In this document: in pieces, positions 11,086 to 21,840 of the stretch | Numbering within the stretch: position 1 is the stretch's first letter | Layout: every line of letters begins with the position of its first letter | Assembly: GCA_029990175.1 (NCBI GenBank) | Contig: JARKIP010000033.1 | Coordinates: forward strand, 558,001 to 622,000 | DNA: 64,000 nucleotides | Source of the DNA: Petunia secreta | Taxonomy: Eukaryota > Streptophyta > Magnoliopsida > Solanales > Solanaceae | Direction: 5' to 3' | Translations under genes and position numbers: made by a program | Notes under the pieces: generated by a model | Database searches by the model: none | Told to the model about the DNA's origin: nothing | What the model saw: the letters and a program-made list of their open reading frames with translations, nothing else

Positions 11086-11540
11086 CTATCTTTTCATTCT
11101 TGACAAATTCCTCTTTTCAATTTCGGTCATGAATTTCTTAATTGTCATAATTTTGTTAAACATAGTACCCTTGAATGTTCCTGACATGGCTTTCTTCATG
11201 ATAATCATAGACATGCATTTTGATCTCTTCCACCTTTCTATCTCCCTCTTTTCATCAAAGGTACTCTTATCTGTAAAAAATGTTGGAGAATTCATCTTTA
11301 ATGCAACGTCAAGATCCATGACTTCGAGGTTTATGTAAGTTCTCTAGTCACAATTTAAAGTTAATTCCATTTAACTTAAAGATTGAGGGGATATTGGCAA
11401 TAATATTTTCAAAAGCAACTATCGTTGAATCAGAGAACAACCAATAACAAAATAAGCTCATATAATATTTAAACCGAATTGAAAATAAATTTGAATAAAG
11501 GTAAACCCCATCCCAAGATACCGGACACTCCATTAATATT
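11086..11540 (-). pseudogene. copia gag remnant
   Basis: The minus strand encodes FKLNGINFKL (about 11350) and, downstream in another frame, MDLDVALKMNSP, ERWKRSKCMSMIIMKKAM and FMTEIEKR. These match the gag (UBN2-type) proteins of solanaceous copia elements, which read LDGTNFKTWK, then MDLDLAL, then ERWERSN..MIMKKAI, then FLTEIEK. A frameshift and a gap separate the two parts. Gag forms the particle in active elements; here it is broken. Confidence 0.75.
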
Positions 11541-12754
11541 TAATCTTTGGACAAAATATAAACTTGTAAGTGATATTCTGGCGTAGTAATTAAACACTGA
11601 TAATAAAGAACATGTCGAATAGTAAATCTTTCTTTGGACCGATTTACCATTCACACGTAAGACCAAATAATTATCACATGTTTCTTACCACAAGAATGCA
11701 CATGCAATTATGTTAGACATTAATCTTCCTTTGGGCAGATCAACATTCACATAGGTCACACGGACACAACTTTTTATATTTCAAAATAAATAAATCTCCA
11801 CTAAAGATCACTTTGGCGACGTCTAGTTTTAATTTAATCATCTCAAAATATATAAAAGCATACCAATATCTAAATTTAAATTTACCAAATTGAAATTATA
11901 AACTCCAAAGTCAAATTACTCAATGGTGGGCGGAACTTTAAATTACTTAGTATATATATGTATGCCAGGTCGTCTGGCCTAAGATGACTGCCAGTATCTT
12001 ATGTTCCTTCTAAAGAAAAAGTACCAAAGCAGAGAAATTTATAAAAACAAGAACCCTTTTAAGTAGTACAACCTCTCCTTACTCTAATACCATAAGCACC
12101 GCAATAACGCCACACATATGTAAAGTTTTTATTTTATTTTTTATATTATTGAAAACAACTACTTATAATTATCAAAAGGAGAAGGTTATTTAACAAACAC
12201 CGCAAGTAAACCTTTCTGGCAGCATCAAAAATTATGTCACCTTATTCCATACATATCAATATATACGTAGTATGCCACAAAAGTGACGTCCAAACTTAAC
12301 CCAATTTCCTTGACCTTTTAATCAACTTAATCATTGGCTTTTCCTGAACCAAGATTAGGAGATGAATCTCATATCCTTAAATTATGCACGCCTCAACCAA
12401 AACTTTGTTCTTAACAAGAAAATAATTCCGAGTAAAGAGAAGCTATATATTTTGCTAATTGCCCCAAAGATTAAGGCTTCTGACAAAAGGCTAACTTTAA
12501 ATTTAAAGGAGGTAAAATCTCCACTTTGACAATTTCACAAATACAGTTACAACAGTGGCATTAATTGGAAACACATAATCAATTCTTTATTTAATTATTT
12601 AGTTTGTTTTCAATAGAAACAAACTTTGACAACTCATTTTGAACCAAAGATGCTTTCAGGCAATACTCGTAACGTCTGAAACCTTTTACTGCCTTGTCCG
12701 GTTTTATTTGAATAACACTTAAAAGTTAATTTCAATGATTCAATATGATATAGG

Positions 12755-12768
12755 TTCTTGATACCACT
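12755..12768 (-). other. Primer-binding site of the first copia
   Basis: On the minus strand the 5' LTR is followed at once by tggtatcaagaacc, a degenerate form of the tggtatcagagcc site complementary to initiator methionine tRNA. This fixes the orientation of the element. Confidence 0.7.
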
Positions 12769-13117
12769 TACTAAAACTAAATTATAGATGAATACATCTA
12801 CCCAAGATCTATCATGTCAAATCATCAAAAATTAAAACTAGATGCGGAAACATACCTGAATCTATAGCAACTGGTGTGATTCTTGAATCACGTAGTTTTG
12901 GTCTTTCAAATTTTGACGTGGCCTTGCCTCTTTCAGTAATGATGGGATATTAGTAAAATAAAACCCTACGTCCAATTTGGGACCATAACCCTTTTTATAC
13001 TAGATTAAAGTTTATGTAATTCTAGTTTAACCCATCATTAAACTAAAACTATACAGGGTATCTATATATAAATCCCATGTTTTACCAGGTGTCGGTGCAA
13101 GTCCATATAATCTTACA
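12769..13117 (-). repeat. 5' LTR of the first copia element
   Basis: Shares the blocks listed for the LTR at 7791-8247 in the same order but is shorter. In element orientation it begins tgtaagattatatggacttg. The LTR ends have decayed (the inner end reads ttttagta rather than a clean CA). Confidence 0.85.
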
Positions 13118-14491
13118 TTAACAACTTCAAAGATTTTCTCATGACAATGACATTACATTGATCATTCGGAACAAGTAATGAAACTTACATATTTACTTTT
13201 ACTATGTAAAACTTTTTCATGTTATTCGCTTCACCAGAGTTTCAGCTAACCCTCTATCCAAGAAAATAAAGGGATCCGTTCTACTCTTGGAAGACAGAAA
13301 ATATTAAACATGACAATATAATCTCCCACTACTTTGAACAAAGTGTCACTTGTATGTGAGGCAAGCTGCGAGGAAGATGATCTCATCCCTCAAGATGACA
13401 ACTTCTTTTTAGTCAAATGGCAGAATGACTATCTAATACTATACCAATATTAGTATAAGTAAAAATTCCTTTCACATAATTTGCAAGCTGAGACAGGAGA
13501 AAAGGCTTTACTTTGCAATAGTTGTCAATATGTATAAAAATTTGAGTTTATACATGACACTACAATTGTAATGATATTTTAAAATTTAGCTTTTTCTTAG
13601 GAAGACATAAGAATATGATTAAAAAGTATTTCCTGTAGATCTCAATATGAAGTGATTTTGAAACACCGGTACGATTCTTGTACAATGATTAAACTGAGCT
13701 GCTTAATTAATGGACATATTAACCCTGAGTTTCAAAGATGATTTTATTCATACATAAAAAATGGCAAGGTTTAGAGAGAGTCCTTGTTTTACATAATGTA
13801 GGAATTAGAAAAGTGACCCACTCACCCACATAGCATAGGTGGCTTTCAATTGTGTCTCTGGTTGGATTGATGGATAGATTTGATTTGTGGCTCTTCTGAC
13901 TTGCTGTTCTTTACTCACATAGAGACAACTCCAGCTGATAGTACCACTTGACTTCTCCTAGACCTTTCAAATAAGAGTGTGAAACTTTAAATCCACTGAA
14001 CTGCACAAATTCTACTTACTCACCCAATTTCAATTTACTAGTTTTTGAGTATGCACTTTGCGCATACATCCAGTTTATGGGTACAATATCTTTAAAACTC
14101 TAGATATCATTAAACAAACATTTGAGTTAGAATTAAAAATCAGACGAAAAAATATAAGCTCATGAAAGTGATAAATGCTAATTATACTAGGCAAGCTCGA
14201 TACAGAATGAAATTGTACCCTACTTGAATCCCCAAATTACTAGTTGTAATTTATGTCTTCATCTCCAATTACTGACCACAATATTTTTTTTTTTTGAAAT
14301 TAATTATTATAAAATAAAATAACTGTTCTGTGTCTGTCACCAAAATTAATTAAATAAAATCATTTAGTACTTAATGCTTTTCATAATCTCAAAATAAATT
14401 CATTATGTGTATTCATATCATTTTACTTCTCAAATTAAAATTAAGTATTACTCATAATAAAAAAATAAAAACAAAAAAGAGCATAAATGAT
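13118..14491. other. Unassigned DNA, no gene seen
   Basis: This 1.4-kb interval between the copia and the Tourist MITE shows no transposon protein, no long open frame and no repeat I can identify. It may be one of the few unique stretches in the window. A T-run lies near 14284. Confidence 0.4.
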
Positions 14492-14494
14492 TTA

Positions 14495-14655
14495 GAGCTT
14501 GTTTGGGTGAGCTTAAAAGGGGCTTATAAGTCCATTAATATATGTTTGGTAACTTAAAATTTTTTGGACATATAAGCCATAAGGGGCTTAAAAACAACTT
14601 TTTGACTTATAAGCTACTTAAAATAAGTGCCTTATAAGCCCACCCAAACAGGCTC
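14495..14655. mobile_element. Tourist MITE, 161 bp
   Basis: The left end gagcttgtttgggtg and the right end cacccaaacaggctc are inverted repeats with one mismatch, and the flanks are tta on both sides (14492-14494 and 14656-14658). A TTA target duplication and this terminal repeat are diagnostic of Tourist elements mobilised by PIF/Harbinger transposases. The arms continue with gcttaaaaggggcttataag and ataagcc repeats, so the whole element can fold back on itself. It is non-coding. Confidence 0.85.
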
Positions 14656-15234
14656 TTAATCAGTTCGAGGAAATCATATCACATCCAGAATCCTATAAAT
14701 AATATAAACTCATTGTTTGGCAAATGAGTTATTGCCATATTGACTTCAAATAAAGGGTAACAGATTCATAAATTCAAATTAAATTTAAATTTTAATCTAT
14801 AATCTTTAATCTTTAGTAATAATAATCTCTCTCCGTGTGTATTCCCAATATACTGGCTATTTGTCGACTAACGCTCTTATATGTGGGTATTCGTCAAAAT
14901 TCTCATAACTGCTGAAATTCCCGTAATTGCCTACCAAAAAATTTCACCTAGTGCCCTCAATAAGACATGATTTTACCTAATTGCCCCTACTTACAAAATT
15001 TTAAGTAATGCCCTCCACATCATATCATCCCCTTATAAAAGGACTATTTTGGCCCAACTTGTTTAATTCACGCTGAACATGTTTCCTTCTCTCTTTCCTC
15101 ATTCCTGGCCTCCTTCTTTCTTTTTTATGTGCTGGAAATTTGAAATTTTTTCTTGTGTTTGTTTGATTCCAATGATTCGAAGGTTTTTATTGCCTATGGA
15201 TATTAGATATTCATGTTTTCCATATAGCTTAAAA

Positions 15235-16165
15235 TCTTGACCATGGCCAAGAGTTGCATAGACTTTCTCTGCAAGGTGCTTATTGCAGTAGAGTTTAAAG
15301 TCTTGGCTATTGCCAATACTTGCAGAGATGTTCCGTGTAAGTTGTCGCTTCCACCAGAACTTAGAGTCTTGGCTATTGCCAAGAGTTGCAGAGACTTTGT
15401 CTCCAACTTGTTCACTGCAGTAGAGGTAGAAGTCTTGGCAATTGCCAATACTTTTAGAGATTTTTAGTGTAAGGTCCCCTTTGCAGCAGAACTTAAAGTC
15501 TTGGCTATTGCCAAGAGTTGCAGAGACTTTCTCTGCATGTTTTGCACTGCAATATAGGTAAATGTCTTGGCAATTGCCAATATTTGCAGAGACTATTTGT
15601 ACAAGTTGCTCCTTCTACTAGAGTTTAAAGTCCTGGCAATTGTCAATACTTGCAGAGACTATTTGTACAAGTTGCCCCTTCCGCTGGAGTTTAAAGTGGT
15701 TGCTATTGGCAATAGTTGTAGCGACTTTTTCTGTAGTTGTAGAGACCATGGTAGCATGACTTAAAGTCTTGGCAATATGCAAGAAGTCTCTATAAGCCTC
15801 CCATTGCAGTAGAGTTTAAAGTCTTGGCTATTGCCAATACTTTAGAGATTTTCAGTGTAAGTTTCCATTTGCAGTAGAACTTAAAGTCTTGGCTATTGCC
15901 AAGACTTGTAGAGAATTTTTTCCTGAAGTTGGCCAGTGCAAGAGGGCTTAAAGTCTTGGCAATAGCCAAGAAGTCTCTCCCAGATGCCCATTGCACCAGA
16001 GCTTAAACTCTTAGCTATAAGCTAAGGGTTGCAAAGACTTTCTCTGCAAGTTGGCACTTGTAACAGGCCATAGAGTCTTGGCAATAGGCAAGAAGTGTAT
16101 GTAGGGTGCTGATTGCACAAGAGCTTAAACTCTTGGCAATAATTGCAGAGAACTTTACCCTTGCA
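15235..16165. repeat. 66-bp minisatellite with a palindromic core, about 14 units
   Basis: The core cttggctattgccaag (variants cttggcaattgccaa) recurs at 15301, 15367, 15433, 15499, 15565, 15631 and 15697, an exact 66-bp period. It then recurs at 15767, 15822, 15887, 15954, 16009, 16076 and 16131, where spacings of about 55 and 66 alternate. Each core is followed by a pagttgcagagacttt-type block and a cagtagagtttaaag-type block. The core is nearly its own reverse complement. The period is divisible by three, so both strands have open stretches with LAIAK/LAIAN repeats, but stops break them and I do not call a protein. The array is flanked at a distance by a short direct repeat (14718-14734 and 16414-16430). 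Confidence 0.85.
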
Positions 16166-16430
16166 ACTTGAAGAAATCTTACGTTGAATCTTCTCTTGAA
16201 CAGAGCAATCTGTAAAAGGAATGGGGTTTTATGATTTTCTTGATAGAGTGAATGGAGAAAAGGAAGGGGAGGGACTGAGGCGCGTCTTTTTATTGATTTG
16301 TAGGGGTATTTTAGTCCGAAAAAAATTTCATTAAACTAGTGAGGGCATTTTTACTAAACATCTGTTAGTGAGGGCATTTTGGCAAACCAAAGCTTCCCGT
16401 GTCATATTTTTGCAAATGAGTCATTGCCTA

Positions 16431-16893
16431 CTTCTTGTTATTTACCAAATATAATATTCAGTATTAATACAATATCAGGTTTCAAAGTCCTAATTAGAAA
16501 AAGATCAAATTCTAGTCATTAGGAAAAATCTTAAACGTTAAAAGTTTAATCACTACAGATGTTAAATTAAAATTTTAAATAACAATTTTATCCGGTGTGA
16601 AATTGTATTTTAAAGGGTAAAAAGTTTGATCAACATTTCACTAAGTCCTTCATGATTTTAATATAGTATAGCTATAGATAAGTTATATAGTTTGACTAAA
16701 CACAAAATTAAGAAAGAAATAAAAACTTTTTTTATTATAAATCTTTTTTTTCTGGATAAACCATTTATTATGGAAAAATTAAAATCAAAAGTTTAAATTA
16801 AATTATTTTCACATTTAGAATCATATTTTTTTTTTGGAGCAGACTAATATAAAATTATAATTTCTTGGAACAGAGAAAGCACCAAATAAAGTT
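16431..16893. other. AT-rich spacer, nothing recognised
   Basis: No open reading frame of note, RNA gene or repeat family identified. Confidence 0.4.
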
Positions 16894-17177
16894 TACTCCC
16901 TTCAATTAATGTGGTGGAGTTTGACTCTACACGAAATTTAAGAAATAGATGTTGACCTTAAAATTTTTTTAAAGAGCCCTCGTTAGATAAAAGAAAAAGT
17001 AAAAAAGAGAAAATTGAAGTACTTAAAAAAATTGTTGGTAACTTTTAAAGTAAGTATGGTCCAACAAAGGTAAAATTAAGATAATTCTATAAAATATTTG
17101 TTAAATAAGAAATGTGACATTCTTTTTGAGACAGACTAAAAGGAATATTTGCCATATAAATTGAGACAGATTGAGTA
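16894..17177. mobile_element. Stowaway-like MITE, about 284 bp
   Basis: It begins tactcccttcaattaatgtgg and ends in the inverted counterpart ccatataaattgagacagattgagta. The body (gtttgactctacacgaa, aagaaatagat) differs from the element at 3357-3596, so this is a different subfamily. It is non-coding. Confidence 0.65.
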
Positions 17178-17518
17178 TAATTTTCGTCCATTCTGAAAAT
17201 AAGGATGAGTTTTGAACTAGAATAAGCCAAACTGTTTGCGTGAATTCAATCATATATGTTTGGTTATAGTAAATATTTAAACTCTATACAAAATGTATAT
17301 ATCGCACGTTATAAAGAGGACTTGTGATTTATACACATAAATTATGTGGGTATATAAATATTAATACAACCGGGGTTGTTCTGTAAGCATTATTATAATT
17401 TAGGGATTGTACTGCCGTACTTTTTATGTGAGCACTGTAATGCATGAATTAGTATTTTAGGATTACAATGCGATGATTGTATAATTCGAAAATTGTTGCT
17501 CGTTAGTATTTAGTTCGT
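17178..17518. other. AT-rich spacer, nothing recognised
   Basis: No gene or repeat unit seen. Includes aaccggggttgttctgtaag near 17370, of unknown origin. Confidence 0.4.
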
Positions 17519-17712
17519 GATATGACCCGAATTTCTAGATAGGTCGGCAGGCACTCGACATCCTATCCTAGTCCCGTTGGGCGAACTCTATCAAACTTAA
17601 TCAACAGAAAAAACATGAAAATAACCTAAAAGAGACGTATATATACATATATATATAAGCTGCCAAGAAAGAAATGAAACTAACTACCCAAAATACAAGG
17701 TTTAAATTCTAA
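17519..17712 (-). mobile_element. gypsy LTR fragment
   Basis: The block atgacccgaatttctagatagg, ggcactcgacatcctatcct, ctaaaagagacgtata and actacccaaaatacaaggttt matches the start of the long LTR at 31498-31720 in the same order. Only about 190 bp of that LTR is present. It is the inner (PBS-side) end of the LTR in element orientation. Confidence 0.65.
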
Positions 17713-17835
17713 CCAGATGACACGACCCGAATTTTCAACTAGGTCATGCGAGCACCCGACATCCTTCCTAAGACCCGCGGGTTTACCCTTTCAACTAAAC
17801 TAACAAAATAGACACAAACTAACTTGAAAGATACA
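17713..17835 (-). mobile_element. Second gypsy LTR fragment, same end
   Basis: Immediately after the first fragment the same LTR end starts again: atgacacgacccgaattttc, agcacccgacatccttccta, gacccgcgggtttaccc. Two partial copies of the same LTR end in direct orientation suggest either an LTR inserted into a relative or unequal recombination. Confidence 0.6.
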
Positions 17836-18242
17836 TTATTGATACCCAACTTTATCCCGAAACTATAGGTTTTAATTAATTTAATTTGATTTATTTATAT
17901 TTAATTTTGATAATTATTTATGGGGATTAATAGTTAATTTTAAATTAAAAGAAAAAGAAGTAAAGAAGCAATTAACTTTCATAAAGGAGGCCATATTTGC
18001 AATGAACATCCTTAATTTCAGCCTACACACGCAATTCCCACATATAACACATACATGTCAGTACATGCTATACACACTTACCCGACCCAAACATTTCCCC
18101 CAATTTCCAATAACCCTAAATCGCTTCTACAACGCCTGCCCCCTTCAACTCCCTCCCTGCGAACCCTAAGACAAAAAAGGGTCAAAATCTTGCATCAAGG
18201 TGAATCCACGGTGCCACCACCACTGGGTTGTTTCGATTGTTC

Positions 18243-18300
18243 TCTCTCTTCTCATTTTTTCAGTACAATTCCTTTTGTACTGGACAAATGAGAAGAGAGA
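18243..18300. repeat. Compound hairpin
   Basis: The outer arms tctctcttctcattt (18243-18257) and aaatgagaagagaga (18286-18300) are perfect inverted repeats of 15 bp. Inside them cagtacaa (18261-18268) and ttgtactg (18275-18282) form a second perfect inverted repeat with a 6-base loop. As RNA or single-stranded DNA it could fold into one long, nearly continuous stem. Its role is unknown. Confidence 0.75.
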
Positions 18301-18457
18301 AGTACAATCCACTCATCTCAGCCGTCCAGCTCAAAAAAGGATCAAATCTACACCCTTGGATCATTTGAGGTAATTATTTTTCACTCTTTACTCACTGATT
18401 TACAACATATAGATCACTTGATCCCACATCATTTAGAAACTCTTTTCACATCCTCTA

Positions 18458-19076
18458 GTAAGGGTGGGCGTTTGGTGTTCGGTTCGATTTTTTTTGAAAC
18501 TTTGATTCGATTCTTCGGTATTCGGTTCTTTGAAAATATAGTAAAAAAATTATAATTTCATACTTTGGATCAGTTCGATTTATTTTAGTTCGGGTTCAGT
18601 TTGGTATTTTGATTTTTCGATTTAAAACGAAGTTTCTAGCCTCAAAAAAAGAAAAAATGGGCCAAACAAGGCAAATTTAACCACCAAACCAGTGTAACTG
18701 TAGCTGTAGCTGCGTAATAACAACACCGTAACTACAGTAACATAACAACAGCAGTAGTTGCATAACTGCAACAACGTAATAACACTAGTAACTGCGTAAC
18801 AGCAACTGTAGTTGCGCAACAGCAACATCGTAACAGCAGCAAGGTAGCATCACTAACATAACGGCATATGCGTAACAACATTACAAACTTTCGATTCTTG
18901 GGGAACCAAATTATCGATATTACCAAAATCGAGAATCGAACCGAATACCAAAGTTTTAAAAATTACTATACCGAAATCGAACCGAAAAACTGAAGTACCG
19001 CAACCGAAATATCGAACTAGTTTGGTTTGGATTGGTACTTCATGTTTTTTGCTTAGTGCCCACTCCTACCCTTTAG
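18458..19076. mobile_element. Small hAT-like element with cggttcgg ends
   Basis: The left end taagggtgggcgtttgg and right end gtgcccactcctaccctt are inverted repeats of the TAGGGGTGGGC class typical of plant hAT elements. Inside both ends lie degenerate ttcggttcgat / aatcgaaccg words. Flanking octamers atcctcta (18450-18457) and aacctcta (19077-19084) match in 7 of 8 positions, as an 8-bp target duplication would. The interior holds a degenerate gtaacaac/gtaactgc repeat (18690-18890). There is no transposase. It is related in ends and interior to the hAT element at 22831-26864. Confidence 0.7.
18690..18890. repeat. Degenerate gtaactgc / gtaacaac repeat
   Basis: Words such as gtaactgtagctg, gcgtaataacaac, cataactgcaacaac and gcgtaacagcaac recur for about 200 bp with no strict period. 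On the minus strand this reads as runs of tgttgc and gttac, similar to the tract at 26690-26850 near the right part of the hAT element. Confidence 0.65.
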
Positions 19077-19598
19077 AACCTCTATAAATACTCCAATAAT
19101 TAAATAAATAGGGTTGGGAAGTGAAAGTTTAAAAGGGATTTTTGAACTATAAAAAAATCCTAGTCGTTTGGTATTTTAGTTAAAATTTGTTTATTTTACT
19201 GTTCGTCTGTGTTTGAGCCTATTTTCGGAGTCATTTTGCTTGTTTAAAGTGTTGGCGAATCTGAATCCTAGCCTATTTCTTTTTAGTATAAGCTTAATTG
19301 TTAGTTTAAATATTGTTGCATTTATGTGTATAAAACTATTAATGACCAGTGAGGTCTTGATCAGTTCCCTTTTAACTCAGTCTGATCTCTGTTCCTTTAA
19401 TTTAAATGAAGTCCCTAGGCTATGTTAAATCTGTTATTGATCTGATAAGTCCCCTGGAACTTATTTCCAGCTCTGGTTCACCCTTCAAGTCTAGTGTTTG
19501 ATTTCCTTAGCCTAAGTTCCTAGTTTTTTGTCTTGATTTCTTCCTTATAGACTTTTAATGCTTGTTGATCTTTTCCAAGAAGCTTTATGCATAAATAG

Positions 19599-19973
19599 TG
19601 AATTGAAAAGATTTTTAGGGAATGTCTAAAAGAAATGAGGGAATATGGTAAGGGTTGATTTGATTAATGTAGTATTCTGTTAAGGAGTTTAGTAGAAAGG
19701 AGTTGTCTAGTTCTTGATTGTTTGTTAGCTTCTGGTTTCCTGGTAGTGGGAGAGAAATCTGGTTATATTCTCACAAAAAAAAGTGAATTGAATGGATTTT
19801 AGGGAATGTCTGAAAGAAAAGAGGGAATACGGTAAGGGGTTTATTTGATTGATATAGTATTATGTTAAGGAGTTTAGTAGAAAGGAGTTGTCTGGTTCTT
19901 GGTTGTCTGTTGAGAGCTTCTTGTTTTCTGGTAGTTGGAGAGAAATCTGGTTATGTTCTCACCAAAAAAAAAA
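19599..19973. repeat. 184-bp tandem duplication
   Basis: Two adjacent copies start gtgaattgaa at 19599 and 19783. Both contain tttagggaatgtct, gttaaggagtttagtagaaa, ggagttgtct and agagaaatctggttat, and end in an A-run. They differ by scattered substitutions and a few small indels. Confidence 0.85.
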
Positions 19974-20319
19974 GTGTGCAAAACCTGCTCCTATCTTCCC
20001 TGTGGTTTCCTCTTGATCTGAATTCATTTTCTAATACTCTAATATTCCAATCTCATTTTCTCTATCATGAAATTAGTGTTAAAATTCAGTCTGGTCCGTC
20101 TAGTTTGTAAGTAAAAGTCAAGTTTTTCTTTCTTATTTCTACTTAGCTGTTGTCCTAGTGATTTTCTTATCTAGAATTATTTGAAGAGTATTTCAGCTTC
20201 TCTCTTGTCCCTGTTCCATTTTCAAGGTATGGTGGAATGTCAATGTTATATATTTTTGGAGGTTCTGTTTTGTCAAGGAAAGGGGGGCTCTGGTTATCTT
20301 GTTCTTATTTAATTCAGGA

Positions 20320-20343
20320 GGGGGGGGGGGGGAGGGGGGGGGG
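20320..20343 (+). repeat. Near-pure G run, G13-A-G10
   Basis: Thirteen G, one A, then ten G. Such tracts can form G-quadruplexes and are prone to slippage and assembly error. It lies 160 bp from the broken end of the second copia. Confidence 0.85.
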
Positions 20344-20501
20344 ATCTAGTTTGGGTTTGTTTATAAGAGAAGAGCAGGTTCAGGAGGGAGTATGAAGTTT
20401 CAAGAATTTGGGTGGCTGTGTTCTGTTTTCTAGAATCTGAAGGGTGTTTTCCTGTGAGGGCTTGTAGTCTGTGAGAGTATGCACGGTTGGAAGTTGTTAT
20501 T

Positions 20502-20879
20502 TTAAGGTGTAATTAAGAGCCTGATTCTTCTCTGCCATTCAAATTCTTCATCGACCTTATCTAAAGCTACAAACTCAGCTTCCATTGTAGAGCATGCAAT
20601 TAATGTTTGTTTGGATGGCTTCCAAGACATTGCTCCTCCACCAACTATGAAAAAGTATCTACTTGTAGATTTAGAATTAGTTGAACCGATTATCCAATTT
20701 GCATTACAGTATCCCTCAATCACCGCGGGATATTTATTGTAATGCAAAGTAATGTTTTGGATATGTTGGATATATCCCAAAACTCGTTTCATTTCCATCC
20801 AATGATTTTGACCTGGGTTATGTGTGTATCGACTCAATTTACTTATAGCACATGCTATATTTGGTCGGGTACAATTCAT
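20502..20879 (-). pseudogene. copia RNase H, C-terminally truncated
   Basis: Reads TRPNIACAISKLSRYTHNP, then GYCNANWI, then GGGAMSWKPSKQTLIACST and MEAEFVAL. These are the conserved blocks of copia RNase H. The first active-site aspartate of the usual CDADWA motif is asparagine here (CNANW), which would abolish catalysis. The last about 60 residues expected in this domain are missing; the frame ends at the junction with unrelated DNA. Confidence 0.85.
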
Positions 20880-20888
20880 GATGTATAT

Positions 20889-21840
20889 TTAACAACCCAA
20901 GACACAAGCATAATCCAATTGAGACATATTTTTTCCTTTATTCTTTGTTAGCGCCAGGCTAATATCAATGGGAGTCTTTGCAACTTTGAAATCCAAGTAC
21001 TTAAACTTGTTAAGCACATTTGTGATGTAATGAGACTGAGATTGAGACAAAGCCAGACCTCGAGGAGTCTTATGGATCTTAATACCCAATATTAAGTCGA
21101 CAACTCTTAAGTCTTTCATATCGAGCTTGCTAGCTAGCATACGCTTAGTAGCATTTATGTTGGCAATGATGCTATTCATTATCAACATGTCATCCACATA
21201 CAAACAAACAATGACCAATTGATTTGAAGTGTTCTTAATGTAAAGACATTTATCACACTCATTAAATTTTAAAATCATTTGACAACATAATATGGTCAAA
21301 TTTAGCATGTTATTGTTTGGGTTTTTTTTTAGTCCATAAAGAGACTTAACAAGTCTACACACCTTCTTTTTATTTCCAGGCACCACAAATCCTTCCGGTT
21401 GTTCCATGAAGATTATTTCCTCCAATTTTCCATTAGTGAAGGCTGTCTTAACGTTCATTTGATTGATTTCAAGACCATACACGATAGCCAATACTACTAA
21501 CATCCGTATGGATGTAATCCTTGTTACTGGCGAGTATATGTCAAAGTAATCAAGGCCTTCTCGTTGTCTATAACCTTTGACAACAAGTCTTTCCTTGTAT
21601 TTGTCAATAGTGCCATCATCTTTTATTTTCCTTTTGAATATCCATTAACCTAACGGTTTGTCTCCAGGAGAAAGATCAACCAACTCCCAAGTATGGTTGT
21701 TCAAAAGAGATTCTATCTCACTATTGAATGCCTCTTTCCAAAATAGTGATTCCAAATAAGACATGGCATCTTTGAATGTTCGAGGCTCATTTTTCAATAA
21801 CAAAGTCGTAAAGTCATCTCTAAATGAATTAAATGTCCTT
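20889..21840 (-). pseudogene. copia reverse transcriptase
   Basis: The N-terminal part (21510-21840) reads SLFWKEAFNSEIESLLNNHT, then TWELVDL, then a stop at the usual position of a tryptophan-rich WIFKRKI block, then YSPVTRI. The main frame (20889-21503) has QMNVKTAF, where the usual catalytic aspartate of QMDVKTAF is lost. It also has VCRLVKSLYGLKK, VCLYVDDMLIM with both aspartates kept, and LDMKDLRVVDLILGIKI. A frame break separates it from RNase H. It is clearly copia RT, inactive. Confidence 0.9.

Larger units (their letters stand above)
7791..13117 (-). mobile_element. Ty1/copia retrotransposon, complete outline but decayed
   Basis: Two direct LTR copies bound the element (7791-8247 and 12769-13117). 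Between them the minus strand shows, in order, gag, an unassigned middle, reverse transcriptase and RNase H, which is copia order. The primer-binding site tggtatcaagaacc lies just inside the right LTR. Flanks are tcaac on the left and ttaac on the right, a plausible 5-bp target duplication with one change. The two LTRs differ by many substitutions and indels, and every reading frame is broken, so the insertion is old. Confidence 0.85.
17843..20501 (+). other. Unassigned region with leader-like features, possibly an LTR
   Basis: Starting tgatacccaactttatcc, the region has a C-rich stretch with repeated aaccctaa words (18060-18170), a TATA-like cctctataaatactcc (19080-19094, plus strand) and a T-rich, non-coding tail with a duplication at 19599-19973. 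This arrangement resembles a long gypsy LTR or a retroelement leader, but no second copy, primer site or coding region in phase supports it. A small hAT-like element at 18458-19076 sits directly before the TATA-like box. Confidence 0.3.

Noticed and set aside
15203..15996. Open frames on both strands of the 66-bp array as repeat proteins
   Set aside because: The frames stay open because the period is divisible by three and the core is palindromic. Stops end them after three or four units, and no start context or signal supports translation.
15235..16165. CRISPR-like array
   Set aside because: The units are contiguous and degenerate with no unique spacers, and the genome is a plant nuclear genome. 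It is a minisatellite.
18055..18291. 78-codon Pro/Ser-rich frame as a small gene
   Set aside because: It ends inside the compound hairpin and has no match; more likely leader-type sequence of a retroelement.
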